A DNA stretch of 64,000 nucleotides from Bin87 sp965220055 (GTDB lineage Bacteria > Chloroflexota > Dehalococcoidia > Lucifugimonadales > UBA3495), in NCBI GenBank assembly GCA_965220055.1, contig CBDCPE010000004.1:2480001-2544000 (forward strand). The letters are read 5' to 3'. Below are positions 49,026 through 57,903 of the stretch, piece by piece. Under the pieces are notes generated by a model, which saw only the letters and a list, made by a program, of their open reading frames with translations, was not told where the DNA came from and ran no database searches. The translations under genes were made by a program, and so were the position numbers. Position 1 is the first letter of the stretch, and each line of letters opens with the position of its first letter.

Positions 49026-49616
49026 ATGATGAAAACGGCGGAAGTGCTGGAAATCTTCAACAGGCATCGCGGCGACGCGGTGGTGATACCCGGCCGCGGT
49101 GGTCGGTACTGGGTCGAGACGAGCGATCAGCCCAATCGCGACCTTCCCCTCGGAGATCCTGCTATGGGAGGTCATGCCTCCTTCGCCCTCGGCCTTGCCC
49201 TGGCCATCCCGGACCAGCGCGTCGTGTTGTTCGACTCCGAAGGCGACGTGCTGATGGGCATGGGCGCACTATCTACCATCGCCGAGAAGGCGCCGTCCAA
49301 CCTTTACCATTTCATGCTGGATAACGGCGTGTACGCCACCACCGGCGGGCAGCCTGTGCCTAATGCGGAGGAGATGGAATACGACGTAGTCGCCCAGGGT
49401 TGTGGCTATCCGTCCACCTATGCCATTGATAATCTGGAGGACTTCACCAGCCAGATCGCGGAGATCCTCGACCAACCGGGCCCGGTATTCGTCGCGCTGA
49501 AAATCGACCCTGAAATCATCAACGAGCCCATCAACGCGCGTCCTCAGTGGCAGCGCAAGACCCGGAATCAGGCCGTCGCTGATATGCAGGCCGAACTTGG
49601 CATTTCCGTCGGTTGA
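49026..49616 (+). CDS. ThDP-dependent decarboxylase, beta (PP-domain) subunit
   Basis: 196 aa. ThDP-Mg2+ motif begins at FDSEGDVLMGMGALSTIAEKA and ends at PSNLYHFMLDNGVYATTGGQP (GD...N spacing of about 27 residues). N-terminal RHRGDAVVIPGRGGRYWVETSD and MGGHASFALGLALAIPDQRVVLFD are typical of the ComE-like beta chains. ATG 49026 lies behind GGAAG; a GTG at 49017 would add three residues. It follows the alpha gene by 26 nt and must form a heteromer with it. Confidence 0.87.
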   Translation: MMKTAEVLEIFNRHRGDAVVIPGRGGRYWVETSDQPNRDLPLGDPAMGGHASFALGLALAIPDQRVVLFDSEGDVLMGMGALSTIAEKAPSNLYHFMLDNGVYATTGGQPVPNAEEMEYDVVAQGCGYPSTYAIDNLEDFTSQIAEILDQPGPVFVALKIDPEIINEPINARPQWQRKTRNQAVADMQAELGISVG

Positions 49617-49696
49617 TACCCTCCACGCTTCCCTGACAACCGGCAGATAATTGACATAAACCACGGCCTGTTGCTGGCGTTGTCGTGAGTCCATGC

Positions 49697-49705
49697 TGGT
49701 ATTAT
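49697..49705 (+). promoter_or_regulatory. Extended -10 promoter upstream of the small membrane protein
   Basis: TGGTATTAT, 104 nt before ATG 49810; TTGACA occurs at 49651 but too far for a standard spacer. Confidence 0.4.
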
Positions 49706-49809
49706 GGATCCACGACATGGCCGGCCGGATGCGGCCGGATCCCATAGCAGCAAGACCAATGCCGCGCTGTCGACGCCGGTAGCCGGGTCGCGGCGCCAGG
49801 AGGTGGGTG

Positions 49810-50151
49810 ATGCCTAGCAAGGGCAAACGGGTGGCGGCCCGACAAAATAATCTGCGCCGACGGCGTGGTGGCGCGAACCGTGTGACGGGCGGGCCAAACC
49901 CCGACGCCACATCACCGGCGGCAACTGCCGTCGCCGAACCGGACCGTCCGGCCTCCGCTGCAACCGCCACTGCGACCGCAGCAGCTCCGACCCAGGCCAC
50001 TGCAGCCATCGGTAGGCCCGCAACCGCGGCCCGAGGGCGCCGGTTCGATCGCCCTGCCGCGTACAACTATGTCGGTTCGGAGCTCACGCGCATCGGAATA
50101 TTTTCCAGCGTGTTGGTGGTTGTACTCGTCGCCGTTTCCTTCGTACTTTAG
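49810..50151 (+). CDS. Small membrane-anchored protein with Ala/Thr/Pro-rich stalk
   Basis: 113 aa. Basic N-terminus (PSKGKRVAARQNNLRRRRGG), low-complexity A/T/P middle, then a conserved-looking end YNYVGSELTRIGIFSSVLVVVLVAVSFVL with one transmembrane helix at the extreme C-terminus. The same Y-x-Y-V..EL.RIG...LV.....VL pattern is common in short Chloroflexota proteins next to uvrC or ribosomal genes. Tail-anchored topology is likely, with the basic part in the cytoplasm binding nucleic acid or ribosome. AGGAGG precedes the start (49810; GTG 49807 also possible). Confidence 0.65.
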   Translation: MPSKGKRVAARQNNLRRRRGGANRVTGGPNPDATSPAATAVAEPDRPASAATATATAAAPTQATAAIGRPATAARGRRFDRPAAYNYVGSELTRIGIFSSVLVVVLVAVSFVL

Positions 50152-50179
50152 CGCCCGCCCGTGAGGCAGGGATTGGACC

Positions 50180-52036
50180 GTGGTTCGGCAGGAATTCGAC
50201 CATCGCGTGTTGGTGACCCCAGAGCGTCCCGGCGTCTATCTGATGAAGAATGCCGCCGGCGGGGTCATCTACGTCGGTAAGGCTGCGGTCCTACGTAACC
50301 GTCTCCGCTCTTACTTCGGTTCTCCGGCCGGCTTGGACCGCAAGACCCGGCGCATGGTCAGTGAGCTGGCCGACTTCGAATACATCGTCACCGACACCGA
50401 AGCTGAAGCCCTCATCCTTGAGAACATCCTCATCAAGCGCCACCGGCCCTACTTCAACATCCGCCTCAAAGACGACAAGACCTATCCCTATCTCAAAGTA
50501 GACTTGGCCGAGGATTTCCCCCGGGTTTACATCACGCGGGGTGTCCACCAGGACGGCGCCCGCTATTTCGGGCCCTTCGCCAGTGCGGGCAGTGTCCGCC
50601 AGTCCATGGACCTGGTTAAGAAGCTGTTCCCCTACCGATCCTGTACCAAGAAGATCACCGGAACCGACCCTCGCCCCTGCCTCGAGTATTACATCCACCG
50701 CTGCGTCGGCCCCTGCGCCGGTTTAGCCAGCCAGGATGAGTACGCCGAGGTCGTCAAGCAGGTGATCCTGTTCCTTGAGGGTAACACCGAAATGGTTACC
50801 GGCCAGCTCCGCGACAAGATGGTAGCGGCCGCCGAGGAGCTCGAATTCGAACGCGCCGCCGCGCTGCGCGACCAGATGGCCGCCATCCAGAAGTTCGAGG
50901 AGGAGCGTACCGTCAAGGTCGATTCCGGACGCCTCACTGACCTCGACGCCATTGCGGTATCGCTCGCGGCCAACGAGACCTGGGTCGAGGTGTTCTTCGT
51001 CCGCCGCGGAAAGCTAATTGGGCGTGATCATTTCTTCATGGAGGGGCCCCAGGATGGCGAGCCGGGCGAAACCATCGCTCAGTTCGTTCAGCAGTTTTAC
51101 GCCACTGCCCTTGAAGTTCCCCCTATCGTACTGGTGCAGCATGATCCTCCGGCGGAGGACGCTCAACTCCTGCAGGATTTTCTGCGCAGCCGGCGCGGCG
51201 GTGCGGTTCGCCTGTATCGCCCACAACGCGGCGAGAACCGCAAGCTGCTGCACGTGGTGGCCGAGAACGCCGCCGAGGGTCTGGCCCAGCACCGGGCCAA
51301 GTGGCTGAACCGCTCCGACGCCATCCAGGGCGCGTTGACCGAACTGGAGGAGGAACTCAGCCTGCCCATGACCCCGCGTCGCATGGAGTGCTACGATATT
51401 TCCCATATCCAGGGCAGCAACCTGGTAGGCAGCATGGTCGTCTTCGACGACGGCAAACCCCGCACCCGCGATTACCGCCGCTTCAAGATCAAGGCCGTGG
51501 AGGGCGTCGACGACTACGCTAGCATGAAGGAAATGCTGACCCGTCGCTTCAAGCGCCTGAGCCAGTCTATCGCCAACCCCGACCCCGACGGCAAGGTTGA
51601 TACGTGGGGAGTTGTACCGGACCTCGTCATCATTGACGGCGGGAAGGGTCACCTCTCAGCGGCACAGGAGGTGATGCTCCACCTCGGCCTGGAACAGATC
51701 CCGTTGTGCTCGCTGGCCAAGGAGAACGAGGAAATATTCGTTCCTCATACTCCTGAGTCCATCGTTCTGGCCAGAGATTCCCAGGCGCTCTACCTCATGC
51801 AGCGAATTCGCGATGAAGCCCACCGGTTTGCCATCAGTTTCCACCGCAACCTCCGTTCCAAGAGCAGCCTGAAATCGCCTATCGACATGGTCACCGGCAT
51901 CGGCCCCAAGCGCAAACGCATGTTGCTCCGCCGCTTTGGGTCCCTCCAGGGCATCAAGGAAGCCAGCGTCGAGGACATCGCCGCCGTGCCTGGCCTGACC
52001 AGATCGCTCGCGGTCCGACTGAAACAGACCATCTGA
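50180..52036 (+). CDS. uvrC: Excinuclease ABC subunit C
   Basis: 618 aa, nucleotide excision repair endonuclease. GIY-YIG domain: RPGVYLMKNAAGGVIYVGKAAVLRNRLRSYF; second copy-binding cysteine region RSCTKKITGTDPRPCLEYYIHRCVGPCAG; UVR motif EFERAAALRDQMAAIQKFEE; RNase H-like C-terminal nuclease RRMECYDISHIQGSNLVGSMVVFDDGKPRTRDYRRFKIK; two helix-hairpin-helix motifs near the end (VTGIGPKRKRMLLRRFGSL, AAVPGLTRSLAVRL). Starts GTG 50180. Complete. Confidence 0.97.
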   Translation: MVRQEFDHRVLVTPERPGVYLMKNAAGGVIYVGKAAVLRNRLRSYFGSPAGLDRKTRRMVSELADFEYIVTDTEAEALILENILIKRHRPYFNIRLKDDKTYPYLKVDLAEDFPRVYITRGVHQDGARYFGPFASAGSVRQSMDLVKKLFPYRSCTKKITGTDPRPCLEYYIHRCVGPCAGLASQDEYAEVVKQVILFLEGNTEMVTGQLRDKMVAAAEELEFERAAALRDQMAAIQKFEEERTVKVDSGRLTDLDAIAVSLAANETWVEVFFVRRGKLIGRDHFFMEGPQDGEPGETIAQFVQQFYATALEVPPIVLVQHDPPAEDAQLLQDFLRSRRGGAVRLYRPQRGENRKLLHVVAENAAEGLAQHRAKWLNRSDAIQGALTELEEELSLPMTPRRMECYDISHIQGSNLVGSMVVFDDGKPRTRDYRRFKIKAVEGVDDYASMKEMLTRRFKRLSQSIANPDPDGKVDTWGVVPDLVIIDGGKGHLSAAQEVMLHLGLEQIPLCSLAKENEEIFVPHTPESIVLARDSQALYLMQRIRDEAHRFAISFHRNLRSKSSLKSPIDMVTGIGPKRKRMLLRRFGSLQGIKEASVEDIAAVPGLTRSLAVRLKQTI

Positions 52037-52076
52037 TCGGACCGACGCATCCGGTGTCGGTCGCCGAGATACTCCC

Positions 52077-53361
52077 ATGAACCGCCAGACCGACCCCGAA
52101 CCCGTTACGCCGTCCGATCCCGCATCGAGGCCCCGGGCGGCAACGCTTTGCCGGCGGATCCCCGCACCGCGGGCGAGCGGATCCGTGAATCCTTGGGCCA
52201 GGACCGTGTGGGTGTCGCGATGGCGAGGCTCCGCGAGATGTTAGCTGCCGACCAGGGCGTCTTTCTGGCGCGGGCTCCGCGTACCGTGCGGCGTTTGCTG
52301 GTGACCCTGCTGCCAGCGCATGAGTTGTCCGACATCCTGTACGAGGCTCCCACGGAGGCGGCCGTCACTATTGCCAGGGAGTTGCCGGCGGATCGTGCTG
52401 CCGAGCTTCTGGACGATGTCGACTCTCATACGGTCGCCGATATTCTGCAGGAACTGCCCGAAGCGGAAGCCGCGGCAATTGTCGCGGAACTGCACCGACC
52501 GGAAGATGTGGTACCGCTGCTTCAATACCCGTCGGATACCGCCGGCGGGATGATGACTCCGGATTTTTCCTCGCTGCCGACAGGACATCACGGCTGGTAA
52601 CGCCCTGGACGCTCTGCGGTTGTTCGGCGAGGACGCCGAAGGTTTCGGGTGGGTATGCGTTCTCGATGACCGGGGCCGCCTCCTCGGTGTGGTCAGCATC
52701 ACCCATTTGGCCCTTGCGAGCCCCGCAGGTCGGCGGGCGAACTGGCTGATCAATATGGACATCGCCTCGTGTCGGTTTCGCCGGACACCGACCAGGAAGA
52801 GGCGCATCGCGTCGGCCCCGGGTCAGAGGGTATTCGGTCCGTTGCGCTTGTCCGTCCAGCATCGGCTCCCGTGGTTGCTGGTCAATCTCGGTACTGTCCT
52901 CGCCGCCGCTGCCGTCGTTAATCTGTTCGAGTCCACCATCGCAGCCGTGGCCATGCTGGCAGTTTTCTTGCCTGTGGTCGCCGGACAGGGTGGTATCGCC
53001 GGTACACAGATGGTAACGTTGGTCGTGCGTGGCCTGGCTCTCTGGGAAGTTCCCCACCAAAGCGGTATCCGCCTGCTCGGACGCGAGCTGCTGCTCGGTT
53101 TGTTCCACGGCTTGGCCCTGGCGTTGGTGGCCGGCCTGCTGGGTTGGGTTTGGAAAGGGAGCATCGGCCTTGGCCTCGCCATCGTCATCGCCATGGTCGG
53201 GAACCTGCTCGTCTCTGCTCTCGCCGGTGCTGGTGTGCCATTGCTTCTCCGCCGGTTCGGCATCGATCCTGCGGTATCTTCGGTGGTATTCGTGACCACC
53301 TTCACCGACATTTTCGGTTTTCCTCGCTGCTGGTGGTCTCGTCGTACGGACGTTGGGATGA
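52077..53361 (+). pseudogene. mgtE: MgtE-family magnesium transporter with several frameshifts
   Basis: Homology continues across at least four frame changes. Frame 1: VAMARLREMLAADQGVFLAR..LPEAEAAAIVAELHRPEDVVPLLQYPSDTAGGMMTPDF (MgtE N domain), ending near 52580. A CBS segment then appears in a second frame (DITAGNALDALRLFGEDAEGF, LDDRGRLLGVVSI), a third near 52750-52820 (HRLVSVSPDTDQEEAHRV), then back for the membrane domain (LLVNLGTVLAAAAVVNLFES, MLAVFLPVVAGQGGIAGTQM). Near 53320 the frame changes again to FLAAGGLVVRTLG and stops at 53359-53361. Frame near the ATG 52077 also looks shifted. No full-length MgtE can be translated. Confidence 0.82.
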
Positions 53362-53457
53362 CTGATTTAATCGAACCCCGCCCTCCCCCGCCTTGCCATA
53401 AATCCCGGAATTACTTTACTATTGAGTCAGGCGCAGGCGCGCCTTGGGATGTGTCGG

Positions 53458-54141
53458 ATGAACAAGCTCAGCATCACGTTGCCAGCTGGCAGTCAGATTT
53501 GCATTGAGTCTGACGATGCGGCGCTGGTTCGCGAAGTTCTTTATTCCTTCATGCCCCAGCTTATCGGTTCCAACGGTGGCTCGGCTGACGCCCCCGTTCC
53601 CAAAACTGTGGAACCGCCGCTAGTGTCCAACGGTCACTCAGCGACTAACGGCGCTGGGCAGCACGTCACCGAATCCACGCTCGCGCCGATTATCGTTGCC
53701 GAAAACAATGGGGCTCCTCCGGTCGGCCCTGCCGTGGCCGTCGCCCATGTCGCCCCGCCCACACCGCTTATGGTCCCGGATGCGGGACCGGCGCCAGCCC
53801 AGACTATTTCCACCGAGCAGATGTCCCCGTCCGAGCATGAGTTCATCGCTTTTTGCCAGCGTGTTAACCCGTTGGGCGATATGCGCCGGGTGGTGGTTGC
53901 CGCCGAGGCGGCGCACCGTTACCTCAACATAACCAGCGTCGATCCCGACGGTCTGACTCATCTATTCACGTTGGCCGGCTGGCCTATTCCGCATAGCTTC
54001 GTTCAGACGCTGCGTAACGCCGCTCGCACTAAGTTCCGGTGGTTGGAACGAATTTCCGGCCTGTCCGGCCACTACAAGGTGACCAATACCGGCCGCAGCA
54101 TTGTCCTCGGCGAAAGCGAAGTGAAATCGGAACCCGAATAA
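53458..54141 (+). CDS. Hypothetical protein with Ala/Pro-rich linker and possible winged-helix end
   Basis: 227 aa, soluble. N-terminal MNKLSITLPAGSQICIESDDAALVREVLYSFMPQ could be a small alpha/beta domain; about residues 45-125 are a low-complexity Pro/Ala/Val linker; the C-terminal 100 residues are helical and end PHSFVQTLRNAARTKFRWLERISGLSGHYKVTNTGRSIVLGE, which looks like a winged-helix (helix, wing, YxVTxxGR). ATG 53458 preferred over a TTG at 53422. No family recognised. 92 nt before the aldehyde dehydrogenase gene but no operon evidence. Confidence 0.5.
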   Translation: MNKLSITLPAGSQICIESDDAALVREVLYSFMPQLIGSNGGSADAPVPKTVEPPLVSNGHSATNGAGQHVTESTLAPIIVAENNGAPPVGPAVAVAHVAPPTPLMVPDAGPAPAQTISTEQMSPSEHEFIAFCQRVNPLGDMRRVVVAAEAAHRYLNITSVDPDGLTHLFTLAGWPIPHSFVQTLRNAARTKFRWLERISGLSGHYKVTNTGRSIVLGESEVKSEPE

Positions 54142-54232
54142 TCGGGTCCGGGCTCCTGTAGTACAATGGTGGCCGTCGGCGCGTGGTGCGCGCCGGCACC
54201 CTTACGCTAGTTCGCTTTTTAGGAGTTTCACT

Positions 54233-55651
54233 ATGCGCATGTACATCTGCGGCGAGTGGGTCGACCGCGATGACAAGATGCCCGTCGTCAATCCCTTCGA
54301 TCAGACTGCTTTCGATACCGTGCCGCGCGGGTCCGTGACCGACGTTCAGGCCGCCATTGCCAGTGCCGTCCGTGGCGCTGCGGTAATGTCCAAGTTGCCC
54401 GCCCATCGTCGCTACAGCATCCTGAAGCGCGCCGCCGATCTCATGGAAGAGCGGGCCGACGACCTTGCTGAAACCATCACTCGCGAGGAAGGCAAGGTCA
54501 TAGCCGAAGGCCGTGGTGAGGTGCAGCGCGCCATCCAGACCATCACGCTGTCCGCCGAAGAGGCCAAGCGACTCCACGGTGAGACCGTCCCGCTCGACTC
54601 TGCTCCCGGCGTGGTCAACCAGTTTGGTTTCACCATCCGTGTGCCTGTGGGCGTCGTGGCCGCGATCGCGCCCTTCAACTTCCCGCTCAACCTCGTGTGC
54701 CACAAGGTCGGCCCTGCTTTGGCTGGCGGAAACGCCGTCATCCTCAAGCCCGCTGGCGATACGCCTCTGTCTGCTCTGAAACTCACCGAGATCCTCCTGG
54801 AAGCCGGCCTCCCCGAGGAGGCCATCCAGACTATCACTGGGTCCGGCGCCGAGATTGGCGACGCCATCACCGGCTCGTCCGACGTTCGCAAGATCACCTT
54901 CACCGGCAGCATGGAAGTGGGTGATCGCATCTGCCGCAACGCCGGCATCAAGAAGGTCACGATGGAGCTCGGCTCTAACAGTCCCCTGATCATCATGTCC
55001 GACGCCGACATCGAGAAGGTCGCGGCCGCCACGGTCTCCAGCGGTTTCGCCAACGCCGGACAGGTCTGCATCTCTACTCAGCGTGTTTTCGCTGCCCGCA
55101 CCATTTATGCTGACCTGCTGGACGCGCTGGTTAAGCCTACCCAGGAGTTCAGCGTCGGCAATCCCTTCGACGAAGACGTCAAGATGGGCCCGATGATTCG
55201 CCAGAACGACGCCGAGCGAGTCGAGAGCTGGATCGCCGAAGCCGTGGGCCAGGGAGCCCGCGTCATCGCCGGCGGAGGTCGTGATGGTACCCTGCACTCC
55301 GCAACCGTAGTGGCAGATGCCCGCCCGGAAATGCTGATATCCCGCGAGGAACTCTTCGGCCCGGCCGTCGCCGTTAGCGCCTTCGACGACATCGACGATG
55401 CAATCGCCAAGGCCAACGACTCTCGCTTCGGCCTGTCAGCAGGTATCTTCACCCAGAACGTGGACTGGGCCATGAAGTTTGCCCAGGAAGTCCACTCGGG
55501 CAACCTGCACATCAACTCCTCGCCTCAATGGCGCGCCGACGTCATGCCCTACGGTGGCCTGAAGGACAGCGGCATGGGCAAGGAAGGCCCCGCCTACGCC
55601 ATCGAGGAGATGACCGAGCTCAAGATGGTTGTGTTCCACCTCGGCGGCTAG
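54233..55651 (+). CDS. NAD(P)-dependent aldehyde dehydrogenase
   Basis: 472 aa, ALDH superfamily. Landmarks: GVVAAIAPFNFPLNLVCHKVGPALAGGNAVILKPAGDTPLSALKL, FTGSMEVGDRICRNAG (cofactor loop), MELGSNSPLIIMSDADIEKV with the general-base E, and the nucleophile C279 in NAGQVCISTQRVFA; EELFGPAVAVSAFDDIDDAI and HINSSPQWRADVMPYGGLKDSG close it. The NSS-type motif and length resemble succinate-semialdehyde or lactaldehyde dehydrogenases. AGGAG precedes ATG 54233. A GGCGCG-TGGTG-CGCGCC hairpin (54178-54194) sits in its leader. Confidence 0.93.
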   Translation: MRMYICGEWVDRDDKMPVVNPFDQTAFDTVPRGSVTDVQAAIASAVRGAAVMSKLPAHRRYSILKRAADLMEERADDLAETITREEGKVIAEGRGEVQRAIQTITLSAEEAKRLHGETVPLDSAPGVVNQFGFTIRVPVGVVAAIAPFNFPLNLVCHKVGPALAGGNAVILKPAGDTPLSALKLTEILLEAGLPEEAIQTITGSGAEIGDAITGSSDVRKITFTGSMEVGDRICRNAGIKKVTMELGSNSPLIIMSDADIEKVAAATVSSGFANAGQVCISTQRVFAARTIYADLLDALVKPTQEFSVGNPFDEDVKMGPMIRQNDAERVESWIAEAVGQGARVIAGGGRDGTLHSATVVADARPEMLISREELFGPAVAVSAFDDIDDAIAKANDSRFGLSAGIFTQNVDWAMKFAQEVHSGNLHINSSPQWRADVMPYGGLKDSGMGKEGPAYAIEEMTELKMVVFHLGG

Positions 55652-55693
55652 GCTCGGCGCATTCGCGCCGGGGAAAGCCCGAACCCAGACCAA

Positions 55694-55721
55694 GTAGGGG
55701 CGAATGAACATTCGCCCCTAC
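55694..55721 (+). repeat. Intergenic palindrome, family copy 6
   Basis: gtaggggcgaat ... attcgcccctac with centre gaac, between aldehyde dehydrogenase and PIG-L genes. Confidence 0.85.
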
Positions 55722-55747
55722 CCATTCCAATACAACGGAGTACCAAT

Positions 55748-56560
55748 ATGACCAGCAGACCGCACGGGATCGACGGCTGGGGATACCCCAATCAGGAATA
55801 CGCCCTCGAGCCTCGGGTGATGACCGAAGCGCCACGCAGTGCCCTGGTGGTCACGCCCCATCCCGACGACGCTGAAGGCGGTTGCGGCGCGACTATGGCC
55901 AAATGGATCGCCGAGTCCGGAACCAAAGTGGTCATCCTGATGTGCACCAATGGGAATAAGGGTACCGGTGACCGTTCGTTCACGCCCGAATCACTCGCCG
56001 CCACGCGGGAGATTGAGCAGCAAAACGCCGCCAACGTGCTCGGCGTCTCGGAGGTTGTGTTCCTCCGTTACGGTGACGGCGAACTGGAAGACACTCACTC
56101 CTATCGCGGCCAGGTGGTACGTGAAATCCGGCGACACAAGCCTGAGGTGGTTTTCGGCATCGACCCCTATCGCGTCACTTCCCACACGCACCGCGATCAT
56201 CGCCACAGCGGGCAGGCTGCTTTGGATGCCGCATTCTCCTACGCTTGGAGCTGGCTGGACTTCCCCGAGCAGATCGCCGATGAAGGCCTGGAACCCCACC
56301 GGGTTCGTGAAGCCCTCCTTTGGGGCTCCGAACGTCCGGACACCTTCATTGCAATCACCGAAGATCAGATTCATCAGAAAGCCGCCGCTCTCAGCCAGCA
56401 CGCCTCCCAGATCAGCGCCCGCACCGTCTCCCAACGCCTCGACCGCATGACCGAAGGCTGCCGCCTCCAGGGAGAACGGTGCGGCGTCCCCTTCGCCGAA
56501 GGATTCCGCCGGATCGATTTCAACCTGGGCACCGACGAATGGTGGCTGCTCAACCGCTGA
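55748..56560 (+). CDS. PIG-L/LmbE-family zinc deacetylase
   Basis: 270 aa. Second PIG-L member in the window. TPHPDDAEGGCGATMAKW supplies the PHxDDxE motif; VVILMCTNGNKGTGD, the SHTHRDHRHSGQAALDA motif (HRDHRHSG gives the second metal site) and DTFIAITEDQIHQKAAALSQHASQ follow. The N-terminal extension of about 24 residues before the first strand is unusual but in frame; ATG 55820 (MTEAPRS) is an alternative start. Deacetylates an N-acyl sugar or lipid; substrate open. 45 nt before the next gene. Confidence 0.88.
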   Translation: MTSRPHGIDGWGYPNQEYALEPRVMTEAPRSALVVTPHPDDAEGGCGATMAKWIAESGTKVVILMCTNGNKGTGDRSFTPESLAATREIEQQNAANVLGVSEVVFLRYGDGELEDTHSYRGQVVREIRRHKPEVVFGIDPYRVTSHTHRDHRHSGQAALDAAFSYAWSWLDFPEQIADEGLEPHRVREALLWGSERPDTFIAITEDQIHQKAAALSQHASQISARTVSQRLDRMTEGCRLQGERCGVPFAEGFRRIDFNLGTDEWWLLNR

Positions 56561-56605
56561 CCGCGGCAATGTTGCCGTATAATGCGTTCTGGCAGGCAAC
56601 TCATC

Positions 56606-57289
56606 ATGGTCACCATCAATACACCCGAAGATCTGCTGCGCGTCCTCCGGGAACAGCCAGAGTGGAAAGCTACGGTTCGCCGCGAAATCCTCACCGAGGA
56701 GCTGATGAACCTGCCGGCCCGCTTCGACCGTTTCGTCGAGGAGCAACGGCAGTTCAAGTCGGACAACGAGGAATTCATCGCCGAGCAGCGGCAGTTCAAC
56801 GCACAGATTGACAGTTTCGTGAACAGAACCGATGCCAGGTTTGGAAGATTGGAGGGAGACCTTTCCAATATGAAAGACGAATACTCAATCAGCAAAACTG
56901 TCCGGGATGCTGAAGGCGTAGCCTACGACATGGGCTTTAAATTCGTCAGAATGCTCAGTATCAGTGAATTGCTTGCGATGGTCGCCAGAAATGACACTGC
57001 TGACCTTGCAACCGGAGACCCGCGCAGTTTTCGTCTTGCTGACCTGGTTATCGAAACCGCCGATGAGGATGGCGCTACCCACTATATCGCAATGGAAATC
57101 TCCTACACCGCCGACGAACGCGACATCTACCGCACGCTGCGCAACGCCAGGTTGCTCACTCGATTCACCGGTCATCCCGCTCACGCCGCCGTCGCCAGTA
57201 TCCGCAATTACCGCGAGATTCAGAATATTATCGACAGTGGACAGGTGTATTGGTATGAGCTTCAAGACCCCGGTCCGCGGACGGAATAA
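56606..57289 (+). CDS. PD-(D/E)XK nuclease-like protein with N-terminal coiled coil
   Basis: 227 aa. Residues about 15-105 are charged, helical and coiled-coil-like (EELMNLPARFDRFVEEQRQFKSDNEEF, repeats of EQRQF). The C-terminal domain SFRLADLVIETADEDGATHYIAMEISYTADERDIYRTLRNARLLTRFTG shows the D...E-x-S of DUF3782-like restriction-enzyme-fold proteins found in Chloroflexota and Cyanobacteria. No methylase neighbour. ATG 56606 follows a weak RBS. Role in nucleic-acid turnover or defence is possible but not shown. Confidence 0.6.
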   Translation: MVTINTPEDLLRVLREQPEWKATVRREILTEELMNLPARFDRFVEEQRQFKSDNEEFIAEQRQFNAQIDSFVNRTDARFGRLEGDLSNMKDEYSISKTVRDAEGVAYDMGFKFVRMLSISELLAMVARNDTADLATGDPRSFRLADLVIETADEDGATHYIAMEISYTADERDIYRTLRNARLLTRFTGHPAHAAVASIRNYREIQNIIDSGQVYWYELQDPGPRTE

Positions 57290-57339
57290 CCGCTGCTGGC
57301 CCACACACGCTCACCATATGAGCGTAGAGAGGTCTGTTT

Positions 57340-57903
57340 ATGACGCTAACGCGCACTTACCAAAATGAACTGAAAAGCTGGCTGGCTAGTTTTCATAGCG
57401 ACGCTGGCTTGCCCAAGAAAGCAGTGACACTGACGATCCCCCAGCAAAAGTTGATTATTCAGTACGAGATTAGGGGAGAGATGCCCAACATCGGCAAAAT
57501 GCGCCAGGCAGGGAAAGAATTGGCCATTGCTTCCGGCACTGGCGCGATGGTAGCCGGCGGAATGGCAATGATCATCGGGCGTACTTTGCTTGGTGGTGCG
57601 TTGGCACGAGTAGGCGTCGCCGGCGCATTTGGGGCCATTGGCCTGGGTATACTTGGCCCGGCCGTGCTGGTTGGCGGAACGGTGGCCGGCGTGGGTTATA
57701 CAATATACAAAGTCGGCAAGAACAAGGCACAGAATGACCAGGCACAAGCATTTGGGCAGGAATTGCTGGCGCACCTAAAAAACTTTCGACCAGCCAGTTT
57801 GCCACCGAGCGAAATGGCAATAGTTACCTCGCCTGACCAAAGGGTCACCATCATCTATGACCCAGATTGGAAATTGGATGAGGGAACTCCGCTCCTGCGC
57901 TGA
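57340..57903 (+). CDS. Hypothetical protein with glycine-rich hydrophobic core
   Basis: 187 aa. Polar N-terminal 65 residues (LKSWLASFHSDAGLPKKAVT), then hydrophobic Gly/Ala-rich stretch GTGAMVAGGMAMIIGRTLLGGALARVGVAGAFGAIGLGILGPAVLVGGTVAGVGYTIYKVGK (one or two membrane passes), and a polar tail FGQELLAHLKNFRP...TIIYDPDWKLDEG. Not recognised. Its 3' end overlaps the convergent gene by 53 nt. AT-richer than the neighbouring housekeeping genes. Confidence 0.55.
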   Translation: MTLTRTYQNELKSWLASFHSDAGLPKKAVTLTIPQQKLIIQYEIRGEMPNIGKMRQAGKELAIASGTGAMVAGGMAMIIGRTLLGGALARVGVAGAFGAIGLGILGPAVLVGGTVAGVGYTIYKVGKNKAQNDQAQAFGQELLAHLKNFRPASLPPSEMAIVTSPDQRVTIIYDPDWKLDEGTPLLR

